In this document: one piece after another, positions 26,956 through 33,811 of the stretch | How the letters are laid out: each line of letters begins with the position of its first letter | Numbering within the stretch: position 1 is the stretch's first letter | NCBI GenBank assembly: GCA_022447525.1 | Contig: JAKVBA010000040.1 | Coordinates: forward strand, 1 to 40,789 | Length of the DNA stretch: 40,789 nucleotides | From: Gammaproteobacteria bacterium | GTDB lineage: Bacteria > Pseudomonadota > Gammaproteobacteria > Arenicellales > Arenicellaceae | Reading direction: 5' to 3' | Made by a program: the position numbers and the translations under genes | Notes under the pieces: model-generated | Database searches by the model: none | Seen by the model: the letters and a program-made list of their open reading frames with translations, nothing else | Told to the model about the DNA's origin: nothing

Positions 26956-27123
26956 TCGAGCATTTTTTTGAACGAAAAATTTGATATAAATACCCACGTC
27001 GGCCCAGTGCGAGACACACTACCGACATGTTGTTTTTCATTTGAAAACCAAACTAAATAGGCCCCACCCCTACAATATTTAGTTTGATTAAGCGCTTTAG
27101 TCTTTGACTAAAGCGCTTTTTTT
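26956..27123 (+). ncRNA. Candidate trans-acting small RNA with C-rich loop
   Basis: There are three stacked structural signals on the plus strand. Stem 1 is GTCGG/CCGAC (26998-27002 with 27022-27026), with an inner AGTG/CACT helix. Stem 2 is a perfect 11-bp helix, 27049-27059 with 27076-27086, exposing a 16-base loop that contains CCCCACCCC. Stem 3 is the 13-bp terminator. No open frame fits, and the next plus-strand gene begins 1.6 kb further on, behind a minus-strand gene, so this is not a leader. A C-rich loop presented on a helix is typical of RNAs that pair with ribosome binding sites. The 5' end is uncertain (about 26956 or 26997). I do not recognise a named family. Confidence 0.6.
27090..27123 (+). 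terminator. Intrinsic terminator of the small RNA candidate
   Basis: AAGCGCTTTAGTC pairs perfectly with GACTAAAGCGCTT (27090-27102 with 27106-27118) around TTT, followed by an unbroken T-run to 27123. It could also catch greB transcripts, whose gene ends 209 bases upstream. Confidence 0.9.
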
Positions 27124-27311
27124 GAAATTTCAGATTAGATTCGTATAGTTTAGTTCTTTTTCTGCGGTTCTACCTTCCGTTGTTCTCACCTCTTCACCGC
27201 CTGGTAATTTTAATGCCTTGCAAAAGTTTGGCTGAGGGCCACAAGAGTAAGCCTTAAATCATCGTAACAGATCAACTACGCTTCAACCTACTCTCCTTGG
27301 CTAGTTGGTAA

Positions 27312-28493
27312 CTAAACTGCCTCGATCACCATGGCGATACCTTGACCACCACCAATACACAATGTGGCCAAACCATACTTTCCGCCAACTCGATGTAGTT
27401 CGTAGATCAGCTTGGTCAAAATAATAGCGCCACTACCTCCAATCGGATGACCCAAAGCGATAGCTCCGCCATTTGGGTTAGTTTTATCATTTGGCAAACC
27501 TAACTCTTTAGCAACAGACAACGCCTGAGCAGCAAACGCCTCGTTAGACTCAATCACGTCCATATCTTCTATGGTCAAATTTGCTCGCTCTAACGCTATT
27601 TTAGATGCACCTACGGGACCGATTCCCATAATTTCATTTGGCACTCCACATCGCCCATAAGAAACAATTCTCGCCATTGGTTCCAGACTTTGCTTCTCAA
27701 CCTCGGCAGCCGTTGCCAGTACGAGCATGCTCGCTCCGTCATTAATTCCAGACGCGTTACCAGCCGTTACCGTACCGTCTTTTTTAAACACGGCCTTCAA
27801 CCCATTCAGGGCCTCAGTTGTAGTACCTGCACGTGGGTGCTCATCGGTATCAAACACCGTTACACTCTTTCTAGTTTTGATTTCATAAGGCAAGATTTGA
27901 TCTTTGAAAAAGCCTTGTTCGATAGCATTTGTCGCTCTAGCTTGGCTTTGAGCAGCAAACTCGTCTTGCTGTTCTCGAGTGATGCCGTATTTCTCAGAAA
28001 GATTTTCCGCAGTGATGCCCATATGCCCTACACCAAATGGATCAGTCAAGCCACCGGTAAGCTCGTCTTGTATCTTGCCATCACCCATTGGTTGGCCCCA
28101 GCGATTTGTCGTAAGCAAATGAGCAGCTGAGCTCATACTTTCCGTACCTCCTGCAACAGCAACACCGACTTCACCGAGCTGCAACTGCTGAGTGGCGAAG
28201 GTCACAGCCTCGAGGCCAGATCCACAAAGACGATTTAAAGTTAGAGACTGGGTGTGCGTGGGCAAACCACCTTGCTTCGCTACTCGGCGCGCCATATAAG
28301 CGTCTTTGATGTCTGTACGTAGCACATGGCCAACCACATTTGAACCAACTGAATTGGGATCGACTCCTGATCTCTTGACCGCTTCGGCGGTTACAGCAGC
28401 CCCTAAATCCGCCGGGGAAACACCTTTAAGTGCACCACCAAAACTACCAATAGCCGTTCTCACAGCGCTCACAATGAATACTTCGTTTGTCAT
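27312..28493 (-). CDS. Acetyl-CoA C-acetyltransferase (thiolase)
   Basis: A 393-residue thiolase of the biosynthetic/acetoacetyl-CoA type (PhaA/AtoB group). The acylated cysteine is Cys90 in LNRLCGSGLEAV. The C-terminal GHPIGGSGA histidine and CIGGGQG cysteine are both present, as is the ESNEAFAAQ loop (more often VNEAFA). It condenses two acetyl-CoA or cleaves acetoacetyl-CoA. No phaB, phaC, beta-oxidation partner or CoA transferase gene is next to it, so the pathway role is undecided. It is a single gene, convergent toward the small RNA and divergent from the aspartic protease gene. Confidence 0.94.
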   Translation of the reverse strand: MTNEVFIVSAVRTAIGSFGGALKGVSPADLGAAVTAEAVKRSGVDPNSVGSNVVGHVLRTDIKDAYMARRVAKQGGLPTHTQSLTLNRLCGSGLEAVTFATQQLQLGEVGVAVAGGTESMSSAAHLLTTNRWGQPMGDGKIQDELTGGLTDPFGVGHMGITAENLSEKYGITREQQDEFAAQSQARATNAIEQGFFKDQILPYEIKTRKSVTVFDTDEHPRAGTTTEALNGLKAVFKKDGTVTAGNASGINDGASMLVLATAAEVEKQSLEPMARIVSYGRCGVPNEIMGIGPVGASKIALERANLTIEDMDVIESNEAFAAQALSVAKELGLPNDKTNPNGGAIALGHPIGGSGAIILTKLIYELHRVGGKYGLATLCIGGGQGIAMVIEAV

Positions 28494-28710
28494 AATTAAT
28501 TCTCAAATATTTTCTGGAAATAGGGATATGAATAGAGTCTACTGTCAATTTTATGATTTGGCTCTAAACAATCAAAATCGCATAGTTTTTACGCGTCAAT
28601 GTTAACAATGCAGGACCTGACTAACCAGCAAGATACTAACAAGATACAACGATGATCATTATTTGTTTCGCTAATCTTTCGTCAACTCCTTATTTTTTGA
28701 GGCCCTAAAC

Positions 28711-29955
28711 GTGAAGTTATCATTCTCAGTATGGATGATCATGTGTTTTTTCGCTGCGCTTGCTGGCTATGCTATCTACACCATTTCTTCAAGTTTTAAA
28801 GAAGCTGAAACAGTTGATGTGGCAACTAAGACCATAACAAGAAACCAAGAGAATAAATCCCATCCAAATAAAACCGAGCTACCCGAAACTAACGAGTCTG
28901 TTCAACCCTCGTTACTTTTTCAAGTTAAACAACATTTAGAGACTGGCAATTATATTAAATTACAAGAGCTGGTCTTAAACCACTATTCTGTACTGAATAC
29001 CAAAGAACTTCGGCAGATCTACCGCTCACTGCATCTCAAGGCTAGTTCACTGAGGCGTTTGGAAAAATCCAGAGAATCGATTGCGCTTTTAAAGACCATT
29101 GCTGCAATTTTTGATGACAAGGAGTCATGGAAGTTGATCGGCTTAGAGACGGCCTTGCAAAAAGATTGGCCTACTAGCTATGAGGCACTGTTAAAGGCAA
29201 GTCGACTCGAAAACGACAGCCTACAACTCACCGAACTTTTGAAGAACTTATCTCATGCGGCAAACCTATATACCTCATCTTTGCTTGAGCGCAAGGATTT
29301 TGAATCGGCACTTAACGTGGCTGAATCACTCTACTTTAGCCATCCGACCTTCCCACAGTTTCAATATAACTATGCGCAAGCTTTAGTAGCAGTTGGAAGG
29401 CTAAGTGAGGCAAAAAATATTTTGCTTTCATTGAAGAATGAGCCAAATTTCAAAATTCAGAGTGAGGAGTTACTCTCGAATATAGAAGCGATAGCGACAA
29501 AAACACAGCTTGACTCTAAAACTAACCAATCAGCGGCACTTTCGACCGGAGAAGCCGCTGAAAGTTCTGTCGAAATACCTTTAAATCGCTTCGGAACTAG
29601 CTTTCTTGCTAAGACAAAAATTAACAAGCGATCAGTGTCACTATTACTGGATACCGGCGCTTCTATCACCGCCTTGGGTAGTCAAACTATTCAAACCTTG
29701 GGGCTAACACCACTTGGCCAAACAATTACTCTCGATACTGCTAACGGTAGAACGCAATCTAAGCTATACCGGGCAAACTCAATTGAGCTTAACGGGGTCA
29801 TAATACAAAACGTAGTTATCGCAAGCATTGAAATGCCCTACAATCCCAATTTCGTGGGGCTTTTGGGTACGGATATATTGAACGGCCAAACTGACTCGTA
29901 CTCGTTTGTGTTGGATACCAGTAAACCGGCACTTATCTTTAAGTCAGTACCCTAG
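28711..29955 (+). CDS. Membrane-anchored retropepsin-like aspartic protease with TPR-like region
   Basis: A 414-residue protein starting at GTG, with GAGG eight bases before it. Residues 7-27 form a single membrane segment (FSVWMIMCFFAALAGYAIYTI), so most of the protein is likely periplasmic. About residues 70-260 look like helical TPR repeats. The C-terminal domain (about 288-414) is a clan AA aspartic protease: active-site Asp314 in LLLDTGASIT, and VGLLGTDIL near 390, typical of bacterial retropepsin-like proteins. These act as dimers because each chain has one catalytic Asp. Function is unknown. It converges with the anti-sigma-like gene, 31 bases apart. Confidence 0.87.
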   Translation: MKLSFSVWMIMCFFAALAGYAIYTISSSFKEAETVDVATKTITRNQENKSHPNKTELPETNESVQPSLLFQVKQHLETGNYIKLQELVLNHYSVLNTKELRQIYRSLHLKASSLRRLEKSRESIALLKTIAAIFDDKESWKLIGLETALQKDWPTSYEALLKASRLENDSLQLTELLKNLSHAANLYTSSLLERKDFESALNVAESLYFSHPTFPQFQYNYAQALVAVGRLSEAKNILLSLKNEPNFKIQSEELLSNIEAIATKTQLDSKTNQSAALSTGEAAESSVEIPLNRFGTSFLAKTKINKRSVSLLLDTGASITALGSQTIQTLGLTPLGQTITLDTANGRTQSKLYRANSIELNGVIIQNVVIASIEMPYNPNFVGLLGTDILNGQTDSYSFVLDTSKPALIFKSVP

Positions 29956-29986
29956 CCCGTATTTACTGGGGCATTGAATCGCACTC

Positions 29987-30430
29987 TCAGATACCAACCT
30001 CGAACAAAATCTCATCTTCCACAAACCACAACTCCTGCAAGGTAGACTCTAAGTCTTGCTCAGAATCGACAATTTCTGGCGAGGTGAAAGTGATGACCTC
30101 GTCAGCAATGCCCTCGTCTGTTGGTATCGGTGAGCCCACAATCATCACTGCCGCGACCAATATTGCGGCAGTGACAAAGGGATAAAAAGAGATTGGTGAT
30201 CTTGCAAGAAACCCAGTTTTAACTGCTACCCACCAGCTTGAGTTGTGTTCACTATCACTTTCGAAAACTTGCGGGGTCGAAGATGCCGTCTTTAATATTC
30301 GAGCCTCTAGAGCAGTGAAGTCTAATGTCTTGTTATCTTTTAGCTGCTGCTTCAAAAGATCTTGAGAAAGCTCTTCAACTACGTTTTGATAACTCTCGCT
30401 TTTGTCGATATTAGTTTTCTTGGAACTCAT
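29987..30430 (-). CDS. Putative anti-sigma factor (single-pass membrane protein)
   Basis: A 147-residue protein I do not recognise by sequence. Residues 1-75 are hydrophilic and helical (ELSQDLLKQQLKDNKTLDFTALEARILK). Residues 83-100 form one membrane segment (YPFVTAAILVAAVMIVGS). The remaining 47 residues are acidic and probably periplasmic (PEIVDSEQDLESTLQELWFVEDEILFEV). Its start overlaps the sigma-factor stop by four bases, so the two are translationally coupled. Position and topology are those of an anti-sigma factor holding the ECF sigma at the membrane, but no zinc-binding anti-sigma motif is present. The assignment is inference. Confidence 0.7.
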   Translation of the reverse strand: MSSKKTNIDKSESYQNVVEELSQDLLKQQLKDNKTLDFTALEARILKTASSTPQVFESDSEHNSSWWVAVKTGFLARSPISFYPFVTAAILVAAVMIVGSPIPTDEGIADEVITFTSPEIVDSEQDLESTLQELWFVEDEILFEVGI

Positions 30431-31041
30431 AAATTTCTCCCAGAGTTATTCGCCACAGCCTGCTTTAGACTCTTCTTTGCCCGCATCAGCAGCGACTCTA
30501 CCGCTTTCACGCTAACGCCTAAAATCGACGCGACTTGTGTTTGTGGCAAGCCAACGAACACAGCCAGATTTATCGCGTCTCTTTGGGTTCCTGGTAACCG
30601 TTTGATCGCCTGCTGTAAAGCTTCGTTCTTGAGTTCTGACTCTTGCTGATTAGAAATGTCTTCACTAACGTCGCTTTTTGTGACATTTGAGCTATGGCCG
30701 TGTTCAAGCTGTGATCGTCGAGATCGAACTCTCGACGAGTCATAACAGGCATTGAGAGTGACTCTGTAAAGCCAGGTACTCAATGATGCTTTGTTTGGGT
30801 CCCAGGTCTTGGGCTTTTGCCAGAGTTTGATTAACACTGATTGCGCGACATCCTCGGCGTCAGCTTGCGAATAAAGAGTCCTATACGCTAGCGCTGTGAT
30901 TGATCGGAGATGTCGCTTAACTATCTCTGCGAACGCGTCTTCGTTTCCACTAATCACGAGGTCAACCAGCTCAATATCTGAGAGGACATCGTAACCCTTG
31001 GAGCCTCGAGCCCGACTAAACATTCCGATGTTTAACACCAT
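30427..31041 (-). CDS. ECF-type RNA polymerase sigma factor
   Basis: A 204-residue sigma-70 family protein of ECF size. Region 2 lies at about residues 33-100 (EDAFAEIVKRHLRSITALAYRTLYSQADAEDVAQSVLIKLWQKP, then STWLYRVTLNACYD). Region 4 is at about 140-192 (AIKRLPGTQRDAINLAVFVGLPQTQVASILGVSVKAVESLLMRAKKSLKQ). Regions 1.1 and 3 are absent. It lies three bases after the EF-hand gene and overlaps the anti-sigma-like gene by four bases. No Shine-Dalgarno precedes 31041, so coupling to the upstream gene or use of the Met at 31023 is possible. Confidence 0.93.
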   Translation of the reverse strand: MVLNIGMFSRARGSKGYDVLSDIELVDLVISGNEDAFAEIVKRHLRSITALAYRTLYSQADAEDVAQSVLIKLWQKPKTWDPNKASLSTWLYRVTLNACYDSSRVRSRRSQLEHGHSSNVTKSDVSEDISNQQESELKNEALQQAIKRLPGTQRDAINLAVFVGLPQTQVASILGVSVKAVESLLMRAKKSLKQAVANNSGRNL

Positions 31042-31044
31042 AGA

Positions 31045-31446
31045 CTAATTTGAGTCTTTGTTGTGCCTTTCTCGCATCTCTTTCATACGCGTCTTTTGCT
31101 CTTCGCGCATCTTTTGCATAGCTTCTCGAGCCTCCTCTTGAGTAACAAAACCACTACCATCGAGGTCAAGCTTATTAAATCTCTCTCGAGCATGAGCAAG
31201 GTACTCGTCCATATCAACTTTTCCATCTTGGTTTACATCGACCTTTTTAAGCATCCTCCCAGCATGACGAGCACGGCGCATCTCATTGATTTCTCGTCTA
31301 TGCTCTAGCTTCATTTCTCTGAGAGCTTGACGATCTGCCTGGACGCTTGAATCCGGATCTTTTTCATCGGCAAAAGATCCGGCGGCTATTATCAAAGTTG
31401 CAACACTCAAAGTGATGGTTAAACTGGCTTTAGATAGTCTGTTCAT
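31045..31446 (-). CDS. Exported EF-hand calcium-binding protein
   Basis: A 133-residue protein with a signal peptide (MNRLSKASLTITLSVATLIIAAGSFA) and two well-formed EF-hand loops. Loop 1 is Asp70-Glu81, with Asp70, Asn72, Asp74, Asp78 and Glu81 at the chelating positions. Loop 2 is Asp94-Glu105, with Asp94, Asp96, Ser98, Thr102 and Glu105. Flanking helices are very rich in Arg, Glu and Met (REMKLEHRREINEMRRARHAGRM and MQKMREEQKTRMKEMRERH). It should be periplasmic. It is the first gene of the sigma operon, with GAGGAA before its ATG. A role as calcium sensor or output for the sigma system is inferred from the operon. Confidence 0.88.
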   Translation of the reverse strand: MNRLSKASLTITLSVATLIIAAGSFADEKDPDSSVQADRQALREMKLEHRREINEMRRARHAGRMLKKVDVNQDGKVDMDEYLAHARERFNKLDLDGSGFVTQEEAREAMQKMREEQKTRMKEMRERHNKDSN

Positions 31447-31635
31447 ATCGATTCCTCAATCTATTTATTACTGAATTTAGTATTGATACGAATTTAGTCT
31501 GGTTTTCCTTCGAATTATTTATAGTCAAATTCGCAGTCTCTAATAAACAAAAGGCTTTTGCTATAGTCTTAAAAAGATTTTTCAGGTAAAAACCTTCGCT
31601 ACTTAACAAAAACTCACACACTCAGGATTTAAATT

Positions 31636-32301
31636 ATGAGTAAGTTAATAATCGATACTGACAATATTTCAGACGCAGACGCCGATGAAATATTAAGACT
31701 GGCGAACATAATATATTTCCAAAGCAAGGCATATGAGAGGACTAACTGGATGGGAGTGCCCGCAGCCAAATGCCCCATGGATATGTGGATATATCAGGAG
31801 CTAATGTTTGCTCTCAAAACCGATCTACTAATTGAAACTGGCACACTAAGTGGTGGATCTGCTTTATTTTTTGCTCAGATGTTTGAGCTAATGGGCAAAG
31901 GTCAGGTGGTGAGCGTTGACATAAATCTACCACCAACATTGCCTCAGCACCCCAGAATTTCTTATCTGCAGGGTTCTTCTATCGATGCCAAAGTATTAGA
32001 CCAAGTGGGTTCCCATGCAGAACAAGCAAGGTCAGTAACGGTGATTCTCGACTCTGATCATGCTGCCGATTACAAACTAAAAGAACTAGAGGCATATTCC
32101 GAGTTTGTAAGCCGCGGCAACTATATTATCGCCGAAGATAGCTGCTTTGATTACTTCCCCGCCTGGCCAGAATACGGACCAGGTCCCGCAACCGCAGTGA
32201 AGGCGTTCATGGAAAATAGAAAGAATTTTAAGATCGATCGTTTCCCTGAACTACATCTTATTACTTTTGCGCCCCAAGCTTTTCTCAAGCGACTGTCGTG
32301 A
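31636..32301 (+). CDS. CmcI / cephalosporin hydroxylase family protein (SAM methyltransferase fold)
   Basis: A 221-residue protein resembling the CmcI family, whose members have a class I methyltransferase fold and include sugar O-methyltransferases. Family features are LIETGTLSGGSALFFAQMF (residues 65-83, the cofactor loop), VVSVDINLP with Asp96, and the metal-site-like VILDSDHAADY with Asp139, Asp141 and His142. AEDSCFDYFP at about 167-176 also fits. AGGA lies nine bases before the ATG. It ends four bases before the convergent hydroxylase gene. Target unknown; the annotation hydroxylase is historical and methyl transfer is more likely. Confidence 0.82.
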   Translation: MSKLIIDTDNISDADADEILRLANIIYFQSKAYERTNWMGVPAAKCPMDMWIYQELMFALKTDLLIETGTLSGGSALFFAQMFELMGKGQVVSVDINLPPTLPQHPRISYLQGSSIDAKVLDQVGSHAEQARSVTVILDSDHAADYKLKELEAYSEFVSRGNYIIAEDSCFDYFPAWPEYGPGPATAVKAFMENRKNFKIDRFPELHLITFAPQAFLKRLS

Positions 32302-32305
32302 GTGA

Positions 32306-33097
32306 TCACACAAAATTATCTACCATTTCTGCTGTCCAAGGTACTGGGGGATAGACCTTGCTGGGAATTGATTTTGAGTTCATAAAGCCAGCTATCTGGG
32401 CAGCAGATGCCCCTTGAGATCGCATAGTAGCTATACCGGTACGGATAACCTCATCGCCAGGGTAAGACGGCACTGCCCTATTAGTTTGAGAGATTCTTAG
32501 GTTGTAATCGGCAATCTCCTCTCCAGGTCGGCAAATTGCTTGGTCTATCTGAGTCGCCATTTTTTCCGAAAATGGCACATCAAAGATCAGATGCACTCGC
32601 TCTTCGTTACCGTTAACAACACCATGATCGGCTTGATTGTCAAAAGTCCAAGCCGAGCCCAATGACAGATGTTGCGCCTTATCATTCACAATTAGGTTCG
32701 CACCCGGGTTGGTAATGATGGGTATATGAACGCGATACATATCAAACCATCGTTCGATAGAGTCCTGGTGTTTTAAGGTAACTCCGTTAGGTTTCAATTT
32801 GAAAATAAAAGCGTACTCAGCTTTTCCAAATGGGCCGTCTTCGCCAATGAGTTCTTCTATATAGGGAAGCGATTTCAAAATCGGCTTATCAAAAACCTGT
32901 TGACTGAAAAAATCAAACTCGTTGCCTTGATCACCCCCCCTCAATAAAAGCATACCGATCGAACAATGAATACTTCCCCAGTAAGAGGACTCCCATTCTT
33001 GTGAACTAATGGACTCAAATTCTTGCTTTAGTAATTGAGTGTCAATATCACAAGAAAATTGCAAAAATGACCGTTTTTTATATTTGTCGGGCAGCAT
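32306..33097 (-). CDS. Aspartyl/asparaginyl beta-hydroxylase family oxygenase
   Basis: A 263-residue Fe(II)/2-oxoglutarate oxygenase. Its double-stranded beta-helix core includes LKHQDSIERWFDMYRVHIPI, with the iron ligands His110 and Asp112 and an Arg at 122. The distal part is SLGSAWTFDNQADHGVVNGNEERVHLIFDV, with His158 and the 2OG-binding Arg167. These enzymes hydroxylate aspartate or asparagine side chains in proteins or peptides, or free substrates such as those in lipopeptide synthesis. The C-terminal 90 residues do not match anything I know. No signal peptide is present. It is divergent from the second receptor across a 700-base gap. Confidence 0.85.
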   Translation of the reverse strand: MLPDKYKKRSFLQFSCDIDTQLLKQEFESISSQEWESSYWGSIHCSIGMLLLRGGDQGNEFDFFSQQVFDKPILKSLPYIEELIGEDGPFGKAEYAFIFKLKPNGVTLKHQDSIERWFDMYRVHIPIITNPGANLIVNDKAQHLSLGSAWTFDNQADHGVVNGNEERVHLIFDVPFSEKMATQIDQAICRPGEEIADYNLRISQTNRAVPSYPGDEVIRTGIATMRSQGASAAQIAGFMNSKSIPSKVYPPVPWTAEMVDNFV

Positions 33098-33617
33098 GAA
33101 TAAGCGCTATGATTTAGGTTCGGACAAAGGAATGTAAGGACCTTACCGATAATCGACAAGGCAAAATCACAAATATTTTGAACATTCCTGCTACTGCATT
33201 AGATATTTCAGCATAAAAATAAATTTTTAAAAAAAAAATTATTTTTATTTTTTCAGGCATGGCTTCAGGAAATATTTGCAGCAACATCTGAACTTGATTC
33301 ATGCGATGACCAATAAGGTTGAATAAACAACTAATTTTTACAAACATTCAGAATATTATTTTACTGGTATTAAAGTTACGAAATATAATTCTAAAAAATC
33401 CTTCTTGCGCTACAAATGCTCACTGCTCACTAAATTAGGGCAGATAAAAACACGTGGAAATTTAGCTATTTATCTCACTATTTCCACGCTTAGTTTACGA
33501 ATTTATTACGCTTAATAATTTGTAATCAGCCGAATCATGCTGTCTAATAGTTCTGAAAAGTTGATTTGGGTATCCGACTGTTTCGTTAACCAACAGCACT
33601 TAGATGGTCATAGTCAA

Positions 33618-33659
33618 CTTGCTTTGAGTAGTAAACAAAGTCTTTTCAAGGATTTTTTT
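33618..33659 (+). terminator. Terminator-like element in the second receptor's leader
   Basis: CTTTG (33622-33626) pairs with CAAAG (33636-33640), and the outer CTTG with CAAG (33647-33650), followed by GA and seven T residues (33653-33659). The stem is imperfect, so it may be a weak terminator or attenuator about 150 bases before the start codon. Confidence 0.35.
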
Positions 33660-33671
33660 AGCTCAAAACGG

Positions 33672-33699
33672 GGAGTTCTCTCACACGAAAGAGGGCTCC
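33672..33699 (+). promoter_or_regulatory. Leader stem-loop A of the second receptor gene
   Basis: GGAGTTCTCT (33672-33681) pairs with AGAGGGCTCC (33690-33699) as a 10-bp helix with two adjacent G-U pairs and an 8-base loop, CACACGAA. G-U pairs help only in RNA, which argues for an RNA structure. No known riboswitch motif is recognised. Confidence 0.45.
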
Positions 33700-33724
33700 A
33701 ATATCAATAGTCGATATAAACGTT

Positions 33725-33751
33725 AGCGGGGAGGCGTATAGTCCTTCCGCT
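33725..33751 (+). promoter_or_regulatory. Leader stem-loop B of the second receptor gene
   Basis: AGCGG (33725-33729) pairs with CCGCT (33747-33751) and, after one bulged G, GAGG (33731-33734) with CCTT (33743-33746). The loop is CGTATAGT. Four T residues (33751-33754) end and follow the stem. It could act as a weak terminator or an alternative fold to stem-loop A. Confidence 0.45.
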
Positions 33752-33811
33752 TTTGTGCGTTTATTCACAATTGTAAATGTTCTAACTCAAACTAAAATGA
33801 GAAGGTTACAC

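Larger units (their letters stand above)
26882..27311. other. Region between greB and the convergent thiolase gene
   Basis: This 430-base stretch has no protein gene but holds a promoter-like sequence, three stem-loops and an excellent intrinsic terminator, annotated separately as a small RNA candidate. The remaining bases, 27124-27311, show nothing recognisable. Confidence 0.6.
33098..33811. other. Long intergenic region and leader of the second TonB receptor gene
   Basis: No gene is supported; the 77-codon minus frame at 33114-33347 is Phe/Ile-rich by base composition and has no family. The left part is AT-rich with a 10-base A-run at 33229-33238. CGTGGAAAT (33453-33461) and ATTTCCACG (33480-33488) form a 9-bp inverted repeat. 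From 33618 onward several stem-loops lie in the probable leader of the receptor gene and are given separately. Confidence 0.55.

Noticed and set aside
31520-31533. Possible TetR operator copy (TATAGTCAA) upstream of the EF-hand operon
   Set aside because: The second half does not match; it looks like an ordinary TTGACT -35 sequence for the minus strand.
33114-33347. 77-codon minus-strand frame upstream of the hydroxylase start
   Set aside because: Rich in Phe, Ile and Lys because of AT-rich DNA including a long A-run; no family and no ribosome binding site.
33609-33622. Possible further TetR operator copy (ATAGTCAACT) in the second receptor's leader
   Set aside because: Only one half matches (10 of 14). 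TTGACT on the opposite strand is a common -35 sequence, so chance is likely.
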